Shown piece after piece: positions 52,179-61,333 of a DNA stretch of 64,000 nucleotides. The translations under genes were made by a program, and so were the position numbers. Source of the DNA: Spiractinospora alimapuensis (GTDB taxonomy: Bacteria; Actinomycetota; Actinomycetes; Streptosporangiales; Streptosporangiaceae); the NCBI RefSeq assembly GCF_018437505.1, contig NZ_CP072467.1:558001-622000 (forward strand), given 5' to 3'. Under the pieces are notes generated by a model, which was not told where the DNA came from, made no database searches, and saw nothing but the letters and a program-made list of their open reading frames with translations. Position 1 is the stretch's first letter. Each line of letters begins with the position of its first letter.

Positions 52179-53552
52179 ATGTTTCCCGAACGACCGAACG
52201 GTGTCGACTACGCGGCACTGCCCCCCGTCGACGAACGCGGACAGGACCTGCGCCAGCAACGGCGCGCACTGCAGGAAGGACTGCGCGCCGCGCATGGCCC
52301 GGTGGCCCCGGTACGACTGGCCGGTCAGTGGGTGTGGCTCGTCCTGGACTACGACGCGGCGCTGACAGCCCTGCGCCACCGGGAGTTCTCGTCCAACCCG
52401 TCCAACTGGTCCGGATCCGCGCGTATCTCCGATCCAGCGCTGCTGGCGGCGGTCATGCCCCGGCCCAACGCGATGACCTCCGACGGTGCTGTGCATCAGC
52501 GTCGGCGTCGCGCTGTCACCGACGCGCTCGCCAGGCTGGACGAGACGCGCATCGGCGTTGACACCCGGGAGCTGTCGAACCAGCTCGTCGACCGCTTCGT
52601 TGCCCGCGGTCGGGCGGACCTCATCGGTGAGTACGCCGCTCCCCTGCCCATCCTGGTGCTCAACCGTGCGCTGGGAGTCGAGGACGGGGCGGGGTGGGCC
52701 CTGGCCAGCGCGGTACGGCGCGTCTGGGGCACCGACCACACCGACGCCGCGGCGGCCAACCGCGAGCTCGTCGCCTTCTTCTCCCAACTCGTCCAACGCA
52801 AGCGGGCCAACCCCGGTCCGGACGTGGCCAGTTGGGTCGCCGGGGCGCCCGAACTGGACGAGGAGGAGCGCGTCGCGGGGCTGATGCAGTTGATCGGAGC
52901 CGGACACGACCCCACCACCCACCTGATGGCCAACGCCATGCACGCGATGCTGAGTGTCCCCCGGTTCATGCCCTCGGCCGGGCTTCCACTGGAGCAGGTC
53001 CTCACGTCCATGTGCTGGGAGCATCCCCCCGTCGACTCCCTGCTGTGCCGCTTCGCGACCCGTGACTTCTCCCCGGGCGAGCTGCCCGGGTTCGGTGCGG
53101 TCACCGTCCGGGCGGGCGACGGACTCCTCGTCTGCTTCACCGCGGCGCACCGCTCCTTGGGGGTGTTCGACGACTCCTCGATCGACCGGCCCACCGGAGC
53201 GGCCAACAACGCACACCTCATGTGGGGGGCCGGCGCGCACGCCTGTCCCCATGGTGCGCGCACCATGGGCTGGACCATCGCCCGCGTCGGCCTCGAAAGC
53301 GTGCTGTCCCGCCTGGACCGGTTGGCCTTGGACGTGGCCTCCGAGTCGGTCTTCCGCCCGGGGCCGTTCCTGTCCGCGCGTACGGCGCTCCCCGTGCTCT
53401 TCTCTCCCAAGCCGGCGCCACCGCGAACACCGGTGCCCCCGCCGGCCCCGGCGACACAGTCCTCCCCGTCGTCACCAACACCACAGGTGCCGTGGTGGCG
53501 ACGGATCCTCGGACTGGGCCCCAGCGGCCCTGGTTCACCCCCTCCCCGGTAA
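52179..53552 (+). CDS. Cytochrome P450 lacking the ExxR motif
   Basis: The haem-binding loop is WGAGAHACPHG with Cys356, and the I-helix oxygen-activation segment is GAGHDPTT (240-247). The K-helix motif ExxR, normally invariant, is replaced by T276-S-M-C279 just before WEHPPV. Streptomyces CYP157 is the known group without ExxR, and this may belong near it. After the P450 fold ends near residue 410, a Pro-rich tail of about 45 residues with WWRR follows. A redox partner gene is not in the window. It is likely co-expressed with TetR and NTF2-like neighbours. Confidence 0.88.
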   Translation: MFPERPNGVDYAALPPVDERGQDLRQQRRALQEGLRAAHGPVAPVRLAGQWVWLVLDYDAALTALRHREFSSNPSNWSGSARISDPALLAAVMPRPNAMTSDGAVHQRRRRAVTDALARLDETRIGVDTRELSNQLVDRFVARGRADLIGEYAAPLPILVLNRALGVEDGAGWALASAVRRVWGTDHTDAAAANRELVAFFSQLVQRKRANPGPDVASWVAGAPELDEEERVAGLMQLIGAGHDPTTHLMANAMHAMLSVPRFMPSAGLPLEQVLTSMCWEHPPVDSLLCRFATRDFSPGELPGFGAVTVRAGDGLLVCFTAAHRSLGVFDDSSIDRPTGAANNAHLMWGAGAHACPHGARTMGWTIARVGLESVLSRLDRLALDVASESVFRPGPFLSARTALPVLFSPKPAPPRTPVPPPAPATQSSPSSPTPQVPWWRRILGLGPSGPGSPPPR

Positions 53553-53582
53553 CCCCGGCGGAACCTGACGGAAGGAAACATC

Positions 53583-54212
53583 ATGACCGACGTCGAAGCC
53601 CGACTCGAGCGACTCGAGAACGAACTGTCCGTTCTCCGTGACCGTGAAGCGATCCGTGACGTGCTGTACCGGTACTGCCGGGCCGTGGACCGCGCCGACA
53701 CGGCCCTGCTGAAGGACTGCTACTGGCCCGACGGGTTCGATGACCACGGCTTCTTCGGCGGCAACGCCATGGAGTTCTGTGACTACATCACCCCCCTCCT
53801 GCGTGAGACCACCGCGACCACCCACGCGATGAGCAACCCGATCATCGATCTGGACGGCGACACCGCACGCGTCGAATCCCAGGTCGACGTGCTGCACCGT
53901 TTGCAGAGCGAGAGCGGCGACCTGATCTACGAGTGGATTCAGTGCCGCTACCTCGACGAGTTCGCGAAGCGCGAGGGCGAGTGGAGGATCCTCAGCCGCG
54001 CCGTGGTCACCGATGGCATCTTCTGGTCGAAGATGGCCGCCGTGATCACCGCCGATCGGGGCCTGCCGCTGGGCGACCCCACGCTACTGCGAGGAGACCG
54101 ACACCCCAACGACCCGGTCTACCGACACGTCGCGGGCGAGACCGTCACGCGGGAGCGTGAGGCGCTCTCCGACTTCTGGTCCGGGCTGGACGCGGTCGGC
54201 AAGAGGCTCTAG
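53583..54212 (+). CDS. NTF2/SnoaL-like protein
   Basis: The start ARLERLENELSVLRDREAIRDVLYRYCRAVDRADTALLKDCYW is the signature of SnoaL_4-type proteins (alpha+beta cone). The middle (TTHAMSNPIIDLDGDTARVESQVDVLHR) and GEWRILSRAVV also match. Some relatives are dehydratases or cyclases, while others only bind ligands. GGAAGGA precedes the ATG. It is the last gene of the TetR-P450 operon and is closed by a long hairpin. It may act on the P450 product. Confidence 0.83.
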   Translation: MTDVEARLERLENELSVLRDREAIRDVLYRYCRAVDRADTALLKDCYWPDGFDDHGFFGGNAMEFCDYITPLLRETTATTHAMSNPIIDLDGDTARVESQVDVLHRLQSESGDLIYEWIQCRYLDEFAKREGEWRILSRAVVTDGIFWSKMAAVITADRGLPLGDPTLLRGDRHPNDPVYRHVAGETVTREREALSDFWSGLDAVGKRL

Positions 54213-54224
54213 GACTTCGCGCCT

Positions 54225-54270
54225 GCCCGTGGGGGACGTGCGAAGCCACCGCACGTCGTCCCCCACGGGC
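54225..54270. terminator. Hairpin terminator after the P450 operon
   Basis: GCCCGTGGGGGAC pairs with GTCCCCCACGGGC, and after a 3-base bulge GTGCG pairs with CGCAC. It starts 12 bases after the stop and lies between convergent genes. Confidence 0.75.
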
Positions 54271-54311
54271 GACATGGCGCCCTCTGGCGCCGTGCCGCCC
54301 GCGTCGTGGTG

Positions 54312-55001
54312 TCAGGCGTGCTCGTCGGGCTCGGAGGTGGCGTCGTCGGCCCCGTCATCGCGGAATCGCGCGTGGAAGGCGTTGAGTTCGGCGGAGAAGC
54401 GCTCCGGCGTCTCCACGTTCAGCTCATGGCCCGCGCGGGGGATCACTCGTATCTCGGCGTCGGGGATGGTGGCGGCGAGCGCTCGCGCGGCTGGGAGGTT
54501 GGCGAAGTCCCTCGCGCCGCACAGTACGAGCGTGGGCGCGGTGATGGTGGCGAGCTCGGAACGGAAGTCCACCGCGGCGACGGCGCGCAGGACCGTCATC
54601 AGGGTGGACTTGGTCATGCCCGGCGCCACGATCCGCTGTGGCAGGAGGCGCATGACCGCGGCCTGCACCCGCATCAGGGTGGGGTTGGGCCGGACCTGAC
54701 CCCCGGACAGGACCAGCGAGGCCACACGATCCGGGTGGTCGATGGCGAACCGGGTGGCGACCATGGCCCCCAGGGAGAGGCCGCACAGGTGGGCGCGCTC
54801 GACGCCGTGCTCGTCCAGGATGTCCCGCACTCCCGCGGCGGACGCGGCCACGGAGAACGGCGGGTCCGACGCGCCGAGTCCGGGCACCTGGGGGGTGAGT
54901 CCGGTGAATCCGGTGGACAGGTGGTCGACCTGGTGGCTCCAGGATTGGGGCGAGGCGCCCATTCCGTGGAGGAATACAACAACGTGCGGACCCGTACTCA
55001 T
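54312..55001 (-). CDS. Alpha/beta hydrolase
   Basis: The oxyanion HGMGASPQSW motif, nucleophile elbow CGLSLGAMVA, an acid in LVLCGARDFANLP and the catalytic His in PRAGHELNVETPERF are all in order. At 229 residues it is a compact hydrolase similar to 3-oxoadipate enol-lactonases. The substrate cannot be predicted. There is no strong ribosome site before the ATG at 55001. It is monocistronic. Confidence 0.85.
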   Translation of the reverse strand: MSTGPHVVVFLHGMGASPQSWSHQVDHLSTGFTGLTPQVPGLGASDPPFSVAASAAGVRDILDEHGVERAHLCGLSLGAMVATRFAIDHPDRVASLVLSGGQVRPNPTLMRVQAAVMRLLPQRIVAPGMTKSTLMTVLRAVAAVDFRSELATITAPTLVLCGARDFANLPAARALAATIPDAEIRVIPRAGHELNVETPERFSAELNAFHARFRDDGADDATSEPDEHA

Positions 55002-55306
55002 GGGCTCATGCTAAAGCGCGCCGGGCGCGGGAGCCGGGTGTTGGGGGTGCGGGCCGGTCGAGGACGCGCCGGGGTGCCCACTCACGTATTCGGTACTCGT
55101 GTCACCCCAGGGTGCGTGGGCGCTGCGCCGAAGGAGAATCCGCAGGTCACCCGGGGTGGCCCCGGTAAACTCGAGCGCGAGACGGGCGCTAGACACAGGT
55201 TCTCTCCTGCCATTATCAGTTTATATCATATTGGCGCAACTCATGAGGCGCCGAAATTTGTTCCATACTTGCGAGCTCATCCAGCGATTCACCGAACGAT
55301 GGGGCA
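55002..55306. promoter_or_regulatory. rph upstream region
   Basis: An AT-rich patch (about 55210-55275, with TTATATCATATT and CGAAATTTGTTCC) lies before rph and should contain its promoter. A small GGCGC/GCGCC stem is at 55233-55252. I searched by eye for the RAE core CTTGCGGCAAG and found none; only ACTTGCGAGC resembles part of it. The left part of the region shows nothing recognisable. Confidence 0.45.
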
Positions 55307-57931
55307 ATGGATTTGCGCTACGTAATGGACTTCGGCCAGGTCAACGCGACGAATATCGCAGACGTCGGTGGTAAGGGGGCGATGCTGGGAGAGCTCTCCC
55401 ACATCGACGGTGTCCGTGTGCCGGACGGCTTCTGTGTCACGACGGACGCGTTCCAACAGGTCGTCGCCGAGGCGCCGTCCATCGACACACAGTTGGACAA
55501 GCTGTCGGCGGTCCGGCCGGACGACCACGCGGCCATCCGCGCGCTGAGCGCCGACGTGCGTCGCGGCATCGAGACAGCGCGGGTGCCCGAGAGCGTCGCG
55601 GCGGCGATCGTCGAGGAGCTCATCCGGATCGGGGAGGACGCCGCGTACGCGGTGCGATCCAGCGCGACCGCCGAGGACCTGCCGACGGCCTCGTTCGCCG
55701 GGCAACAGGACTCCTATCTGAACGTCATCGGAGCGGACGCCGTCCTGCTGCACGTGCGGCGGTGTTGGGCCTCGCTGTTCACCGATCGGGCGGTCACCTA
55801 CCGGCTGCACAACGGCTTCGACCACCGCAAGGTCGACATGGCCGTCGTGGTGCAGCGGATGGTGTTCCCGGACGCGGCCGGGACCATGTTCACCGCGGAC
55901 CCGGTCACGTCGAACCGCAGGGTCGCCACGGTGGAGGCCAGTTGGGGGTTCGGTGAGGCGCTCGTCTCCGGTCTGGTCTCCGGCGACGTCTTCACCGTGC
56001 GCGACGACCGGGTCCTCTCCGCCGAGATCGCCACCAAGACCCAGTTCGCCCAGTCCTCACCGGGGGGCGGGACCCACGAGGCGGAACTGGAACCGCAGTG
56101 GCGGACCGAGCCGACGCTGAGCGAGGCACAGGTCCTGGACCTGGTGCGGCTCGGGCGTCGGATCGAGGCCTACTTCGGCCGGCCCCAGGACATCGAGTGG
56201 TGTCGCGTGGGCGACGACTTCTTCGTCGTACAGAGCCGGGCGATCACCACTCTGTTCCCGGTCCCCACGACCGACGACGAGGAGAACCATGTCTACCTCT
56301 CCGTCGGTCACCAGCAGATGATGACCGACGCGATGACACCACTGGGGCTCTCGTTCTGGCAGATGACGACTCCGCGCCCCATGCACGAGGCGGGTGGTCG
56401 GCTTTTCGTGGACATCGCCCCCACGCTGGCGGCTCCCTCGGGCCGCACGAGCTTCCTGGAGATGTTGGGCGAATCCGACCCGCTGATGCGGGACGCGGTG
56501 CGGACCGTCCTGGACCGTGGCGACTTCGTCCGGGAGGCTCCCGATGAGGAGTCCGAGACCGAGCCCGCCGCCGCGCTCTACGGCGCCGCTCCGGACACGG
56601 TCGTCGCGGACCCGGACCTCGTCACCGAGCGGATCCGGGTCAGTGAGGCCTCCGTGGCGACCCTGCGGGACCAGATCCGCGACCTGTCCGGGCCGGCGTT
56701 GCTCGACTTCATCCGCTCCGACATCCCGGAGCTGAAGAGTCTCCTCTTCGACGAACAGAGCCTTCGGATGATCATGGCGGCGATGAACGCGAGCGCATGG
56801 CTCAACGCGCGCATGGAGGAATGGCTGGGCGAGAAGAACGCGGCCGACGTACTCACCCAGTCCGTCCCCCACAACGTCACCTCGGAGATGGGCCTGGCAC
56901 TGCTCGACGTCGCGGACGCCGTCCGGCCGCACGAGGAGGTGGTGGCGTTCCTGCACCGCGTCACGGCCGAGGGACGGACCGGTGACGGCTTCCTGGACGA
57001 GATGGCGGACCTGCCCGGCGGGTCGGCGGCGCGCGACGCCATCCGGGGGTACCTCGACGCCTACGGCATGCGCTGCGTCGGGGAGATCGACATCACCAGG
57101 CCGCGCTGGAGCGAGCAGCCCGCCGCGCTCGTGCCCGCGATCCTCGGCAACATCCGGAACTTCGAGCCGGGTGAGGCGGAGCGACAGTTCGAACGCGGGC
57201 TGCGCGAGTCCCAGCGCAAGGAGAAAGAGCTGCTGGCCAGTGTGCGCGGACTGTCCGCCGGCGAGGAGAAGGCGGCGGAGACCAAGCGGATGATCGACCT
57301 CGTTCGCACCTTCACCGGGTACCGCGAGTATCCGAAGTACGGCATGGTCAACCGCTACTTCCTCTACAAGCGGGCGCTGCTGCGGGAGGCCCACGACCTC
57401 GTGGAAGCCGGAGTCCTGCGCGAACCGGAGGACCTCTACTTCCTCCGCTTCGAGGAGCTGGAGGACGTGGTGCGAACCCGAACGGTCGACGCCAGGCTCG
57501 TCCAGGAGCGGCGCGAGGCGTTCCGGACCTACGAGACGCTCACCCCGCCCCGTGTTCTCACCTCCGACGGTGAGGCCATCTCCGGTCAGTACGGCCGCGA
57601 CGACGCCCCGGCCGGAGCGCTGCTCGGCCTCCCCGTCTCGGCGGGTGCCGTGGAGGGGCGCGCCCGCGTCGTCACCGACATGGCGCGTGCCGACCTGGAG
57701 ACGGGCGACATCCTCATCACCGCGTACACCGACCCCAGTTGGACGCCGCTGTTCGTCACCATCGCCGGACTGGTGACCGAGGTCGGCGGTCTGATGACGC
57801 ACGGAGCGGTGGTCGCCCGCGAGTACGGCCTGCCGGCCGTCGTCGGAGTCGACCAGGCCACCCGGAGAATCCAGGACGGGCAACGCATCCGGGTCCACGG
57901 AACCGACGGGTACGTCGAGTTCCTCGACTGA
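55307..57931 (+). CDS. rph: Rifamycin-inactivating phosphotransferase
   Basis: The 874-residue protein has the three-domain order of Rph. An N-terminal ATP-grasp/PEP-synthase-like domain (VGGKGAMLGELS, YAVRSSATAEDLPTASFAGQQ, FPDAAGTMFTADP, DIEWC) spans about 1-315. The antibiotic-binding domain spans about 320-755. The C-terminal swivelling domain has the catalytic histidine His832 in GGLMTHGAVVAREYGLPAVVG. The enzyme transfers the beta-phosphate of ATP to the ansa-chain hydroxyl of rifamycins. The architecture also resembles PEP synthase, but length and domain content favour Rph. It is monocistronic. Confidence 0.92.
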   Translation: MDLRYVMDFGQVNATNIADVGGKGAMLGELSHIDGVRVPDGFCVTTDAFQQVVAEAPSIDTQLDKLSAVRPDDHAAIRALSADVRRGIETARVPESVAAAIVEELIRIGEDAAYAVRSSATAEDLPTASFAGQQDSYLNVIGADAVLLHVRRCWASLFTDRAVTYRLHNGFDHRKVDMAVVVQRMVFPDAAGTMFTADPVTSNRRVATVEASWGFGEALVSGLVSGDVFTVRDDRVLSAEIATKTQFAQSSPGGGTHEAELEPQWRTEPTLSEAQVLDLVRLGRRIEAYFGRPQDIEWCRVGDDFFVVQSRAITTLFPVPTTDDEENHVYLSVGHQQMMTDAMTPLGLSFWQMTTPRPMHEAGGRLFVDIAPTLAAPSGRTSFLEMLGESDPLMRDAVRTVLDRGDFVREAPDEESETEPAAALYGAAPDTVVADPDLVTERIRVSEASVATLRDQIRDLSGPALLDFIRSDIPELKSLLFDEQSLRMIMAAMNASAWLNARMEEWLGEKNAADVLTQSVPHNVTSEMGLALLDVADAVRPHEEVVAFLHRVTAEGRTGDGFLDEMADLPGGSAARDAIRGYLDAYGMRCVGEIDITRPRWSEQPAALVPAILGNIRNFEPGEAERQFERGLRESQRKEKELLASVRGLSAGEEKAAETKRMIDLVRTFTGYREYPKYGMVNRYFLYKRALLREAHDLVEAGVLREPEDLYFLRFEELEDVVRTRTVDARLVQERREAFRTYETLTPPRVLTSDGEAISGQYGRDDAPAGALLGLPVSAGAVEGRARVVTDMARADLETGDILITAYTDPSWTPLFVTIAGLVTEVGGLMTHGAVVAREYGLPAVVGVDQATRRIQDGQRIRVHGTDGYVEFLD

Positions 57932-57939
57932 ACCGGCGA

Positions 57940-57960
57940 ACCGGCCGCGCGCTGGCCGGT
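57940..57960 (+). terminator. Weak hairpin after rph
   Basis: ACCGGCC and GGCCGGT can pair around a 7-base loop, 8 bases after the stop codon. The stem is short and no T tract follows. Confidence 0.35.
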
Positions 57961-58040
57961 CACGGTACGGCACCGGCGTGGTGAGGGCTGGGCCCGGTCG
58001 CTCGTCGACCAGGCTCAGCCCTCCGCTGCGGCGCGGGAGG

Positions 58041-58655
58041 TCAGCCGGCCTCCATGGTTCCGTACTCCGGGCGGCCGGTGGGGCGGTAGGAGTGGATGGC
58101 GATCCCCGAGCCCGTGGTGCGCGAGTCGACCAGGGAGAGGTTGGTGGGCAGCCCGTGGTCGGCGAACAGGCGACGGCCGTCGCCCACGATCACCGGGAAC
58201 ACCGCGATCCGGTACTCGTCCACCAGGTCGTGCTCGTGCAGCGTCCGGACGAGTTGGCCGCTGCCGTGCACCTGGAGCTCCCGCCCCGGCCGGCGCTTCA
58301 GCTCCGCCACCTCCTCGGGCACGTCGCGCGACAGTACGGTGGTCGGGCCCCAGGGTGGAGTGGTCAGCGTGGTCGAGGCGACGTACTTGGGCAGGGTGTT
58401 GAGGCGGCTGGCCACCGGGTCGTCGGGGTCGGTCACCTTGGGCCAGGAGCCGGCGAAGATGTCGTAGGTGTGCCGGCCCAGGAGGAACGCGTCGACCTGG
58501 TCGAACACCTCGGCTACGTAGCGGCCCATGTCCTCGTCGAAGTGCGGGACCAGCCATCCGCCCCGGGCGAACCCACCACCGCGGTCCTCGTCCGGACCCC
58601 CGGGTGCCTGCATCACGCCGTCGACGGACACGAAGGTGAGTACTGTCAGTTTCAT
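58041..58655 (-). CDS. Dihydrofolate reductase family protein (RibD C-terminal domain)
   Basis: The sequence KLTVLTFVSVDGVMQAPGG, then VDAFLLGRHTYDIFAGSWP, LPKYVAST, LQVHGSGQLVRTLHEHDLVDEYRI and PVIVGDGRRLF is the standard pattern of the YyaP/YwjB-type DHFR-like family. These NADPH-binding proteins are not true folate reductases, and their role is unknown. ATG 58655 has GGAGAGG upstream. It is monocistronic. Confidence 0.87.
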   Translation of the reverse strand: MKLTVLTFVSVDGVMQAPGGPDEDRGGGFARGGWLVPHFDEDMGRYVAEVFDQVDAFLLGRHTYDIFAGSWPKVTDPDDPVASRLNTLPKYVASTTLTTPPWGPTTVLSRDVPEEVAELKRRPGRELQVHGSGQLVRTLHEHDLVDEYRIAVFPVIVGDGRRLFADHGLPTNLSLVDSRTTGSGIAIHSYRPTGRPEYGTMEAG

Positions 58656-58779
58656 CCTGCACCTCTCCATGCGGTCATTTGTTCGATTAGACCGCCGAGG
58701 CCACGAAAAATCATCGGTTACACGCGTGTTCGTCCATGGATTCGCCGTCGGGCAAGGAGGCGCCCACGCGGGACGCCCG

Positions 58780-59763
58780 TCATACTCCGGTCTGGTGCTG
58801 CTCGGGCAGCAGGCTGGTGCCGTGCGCCCACGGCACGACGTTGCGCAGCGGGGCGCCGTCCGCGCTCCTGGCCTCGCGGGCGAAGAAGTCGACGATCTCC
58901 CGGTCGGAGTGCCGCAGGCTGAAGTGCGTCAACACGAACACCGTGTCCGGGTGGGCCTCGATGACGGGTTTGAGGTCGCTCCACACGGTGTGCCCGACCC
59001 GATCCGCGCGTTCCTTCTCGGTGTCGTACAGGAACGTGCACTCGGTGATGACGACCGGATACGTCAACAGCCACGGTTCACGGGCGAACACGTTGGCGTG
59101 AGTATCGCCCAGGAAGGCGAAGAGCGGACGACGCGTCTCCTCGTCGACCGGGGTGCCCTCCCTGCGGTGCTGGCCGATGACCCGACCGAACTCCCGGCCG
59201 CGGCCCTCGGCGTCCATGGTGCGGCGCAGCTCCGCGAACTCCGGACGTAGCGCCTTGCTGACCTCGGAGACCGCGTAGCCCACGCAGGGCACCTTGTGCA
59301 CGCACTCGACGACCCGTACGTGGTGTCCGCCGCGTCGGCCGAAGGTGAACTCCGTGTCCGGGTCGACCCCGTGTAGGTGGTGCCCACCCCCGAGCTCGGG
59401 GTCGTAGCCAGCTCCGTGGTTCAGTCGCGCGGAGGCCTCGATGTAGGAATCGGCGAACGGTGCCACGGCCGAGGGAAGGTAGATGTCGGTTCCCGGCCGG
59501 CTGGCGAGGAAGTCGAGGTCCTTCACGTGGTCCTGGTGGGCGTGGGTGAGCAGGACGGTGTCGACCTGGCGGCCCTCGCACTGTCCGGCGTCCAGCGCTA
59601 ACCGCAGTTCGGGCACGTGGAAGAAGGTCTTGTCGTTGGCGCGTGAGTAGCCGGTGAGGGTGAGATCGGTCCCTGGGATGGTCCAGGTCTTCCACTGTCG
59701 GAACGGGTGCCGGTGTTCGAGCGGCTCTGGAGCCGGGTGTTGGGTTTCGGTCGTCTCGTTCAT
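58780..59763 (-). CDS. MBL-fold metallo-hydrolase (RNase Z-related)
   Basis: Metal motif THAHQDHVKDLDFLASR (H-x-H-x-D-H), then AFLGDTHANVF and VLTHFSLRHSDREIVDFF with the later His and Asp residues. The arrangement resembles tRNase Z-like hydrolases, but the exosite of true tRNase Z is not obvious. 327 residues from ATG 59763; AGGTG lies upstream. It diverges from the alpha/beta hydrolase at 59961. The substrate may be RNA or a small ester; the sequence does not decide. Confidence 0.82.
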   Translation of the reverse strand: MNETTETQHPAPEPLEHRHPFRQWKTWTIPGTDLTLTGYSRANDKTFFHVPELRLALDAGQCEGRQVDTVLLTHAHQDHVKDLDFLASRPGTDIYLPSAVAPFADSYIEASARLNHGAGYDPELGGGHHLHGVDPDTEFTFGRRGGHHVRVVECVHKVPCVGYAVSEVSKALRPEFAELRRTMDAEGRGREFGRVIGQHRREGTPVDEETRRPLFAFLGDTHANVFAREPWLLTYPVVITECTFLYDTEKERADRVGHTVWSDLKPVIEAHPDTVFVLTHFSLRHSDREIVDFFAREARSADGAPLRNVVPWAHGTSLLPEQHQTGV

Positions 59764-59960
59764 CGGAACACACCTGTCATCTGGGAGGGCGCACCGGTGT
59801 GTGGCCCGCTGGTCACCGGCGGATGAGACTAGCGGTCGCCACCGACATCCGCGGCCGAATATCCGGGCCGGGCATGTGGGGCGCGAACTCGGCGACGCGT
59901 CGTGCGACCCCGCAACGCCTGCCAGAATCGGACCAACGACGTGACCAAAAGGAGAGGTAC

Positions 59961-61100
59961 GTGCACCGAGACAGGCGGGACGCGGGCACCGAACTCGCAC
60001 GGGTTGCCGAGGGACACCGTTGGGGGCGGCGGGCCGCACGGTGGGGAGCGGTCGGCGCCGCCGCGCTCCTCGCCGCGGGATTCGGTGCCTACGTGCGCCA
60101 CAACCTGACGGGCCTGCGCAAGGGCATGGAGGCGGTCGCCGCCGCCGGCTTCGTGGAGCGGAAGGTCAACGTCGGCGGCCATGACGTCAACTTCGCGGAG
60201 GGTCCGCGGAACGGCCCCCCGCTGCTGCTCATCCACGGGCAGTGCAGCCAGTGGCAGGACCACATGCTGGTCCTCCCCCAGCTCGCCGCGCAGCATCACG
60301 TGTTCGTCGTCGACGTCCCCGGCCACGGTGGGTCCGACCGGTTGCCTCCCACGTCCTACACCTGTGTCGACGTCGCTCGGGTGCTCGCCGGGTTCATGGA
60401 GGCCACCATCGGTGGGCCGGCGATCGTCTCGGGCCACTCCTCGGGTGGTCTGCTCGCCCTGTGGCTCGCGGCCGAACGTGGAGACCTCGTGAGCGGCCTC
60501 GTCCTGGAGGACCCGCCGCTCTTCTCCTCCACGATGCCGCGCCTGGTGGACAGCACGGGTGGTGACGGCCTGGCCGTCGCCCACCGTTACCTGGCCGAGG
60601 GCGGGCCCGGCGACTACCAGGCCTACTTCGTCGAGCACAGCCAGTACTTCTCGTTCTTCGGCCGCCTCGCCGACCCGATCCGCGACTACGCCCTCGGCCG
60701 GGCCCGTGGCCGGCCGGGCGAACCGGTCACGATCTGGTTCCTCCCGCCAACCGTCACGGTCTTCTTCCAGGGACTCGTCAACTACGACCCCGCCTTCGGC
60801 GCCGCGTGGATCGACGACATCTGGTACCGGGACTTCGACACCGACACCGCCCTGGCCGCCGTCGACGTTCCCACCACGCTCATTCACACCAACTTCTTCG
60901 AGAACCGGGAAGGGACCGCGTACACCGACAGCGGGTTCCTCCGCGCCGCGATGGACCGCGACGACGTCGCGCGGGCCCTGAAGCACCTACCGAAGGAGAC
61001 GCCACTCATCCAGATCCAGTCCGGCCACCTGGTCCACTTCGAACGGCCCGCACCATACCTGGAGGCGGTGCGCGGCCTCACCGAACGGGTCCACGGCTGA
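59961..61100 (+). CDS. Alpha/beta hydrolase with N-terminal membrane anchor
   Basis: A hydrophobic helix WGAVGAAALLAAGFGAYV near residues 30-47 probably anchors the protein. The hydrolase domain has LLLIHGQCSQWQDHM, DVPGHGGSD, the elbow SGHSSGGLLALWLA and a terminal His in QIQSGHLVHFERPAPYLEAV. GTG 59961 follows AGGAGAGG and was preferred to the upstream ATG at 59799. Substrate unknown. It precedes an apparent gene remnant. Confidence 0.82.
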   Translation: MHRDRRDAGTELARVAEGHRWGRRAARWGAVGAAALLAAGFGAYVRHNLTGLRKGMEAVAAAGFVERKVNVGGHDVNFAEGPRNGPPLLLIHGQCSQWQDHMLVLPQLAAQHHVFVVDVPGHGGSDRLPPTSYTCVDVARVLAGFMEATIGGPAIVSGHSSGGLLALWLAAERGDLVSGLVLEDPPLFSSTMPRLVDSTGGDGLAVAHRYLAEGGPGDYQAYFVEHSQYFSFFGRLADPIRDYALGRARGRPGEPVTIWFLPPTVTVFFQGLVNYDPAFGAAWIDDIWYRDFDTDTALAAVDVPTTLIHTNFFENREGTAYTDSGFLRAAMDRDDVARALKHLPKETPLIQIQSGHLVHFERPAPYLEAVRGLTERVHG

Positions 61101-61157
61101 TCGGGCGCTCACTGGCTCGGCCGCCACCAATCCGGGCGGGACGAACGGGGCCTACCA

Positions 61158-61294
61158 CTCACCGTCGAACTCGAGCACATGCTGTTCGTCCGCCCCGACA
61201 TGGCCGCCGTCACGTTGCGCCAGATCTATCGGACCCGGAGGGCCCGGACCTCGGAACCCCGCTGTGGATCATGGCGAAGGCGGAGGGTCGCTGA
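61158..61294 (+). pseudogene. SgcJ/EcaC-like (NTF2-fold) gene remnant
   Basis: One frame (61158-61231) reads LTVELEHMLFVRPDMAAVTL and on to RQIY. The next (61232-61294) reads DPEGPDLGTPLWIMAKAEGR then TGA. Joined, they resemble the C-terminal half of SgcJ/EcaC-type proteins (FVRPDVA-V...LAK-DGRW). The frame shifts near 61231, and the TGA falls where Trp (TGG) is expected. The N-terminal half is not found upstream. The rest of 61101-61333 shows nothing. Confidence 0.5.
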
Positions 61295-61333
61295 CTCCTC
61301 CGCCTGAGTCGGTGATTCCGGCTCCGTTTTGGG

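Noticed and set aside
55002-55306. A possible RAE before rph (ACTTGCGAGC)
   Set aside because: It lacks the palindromic partner and G-rich flanks of the element.
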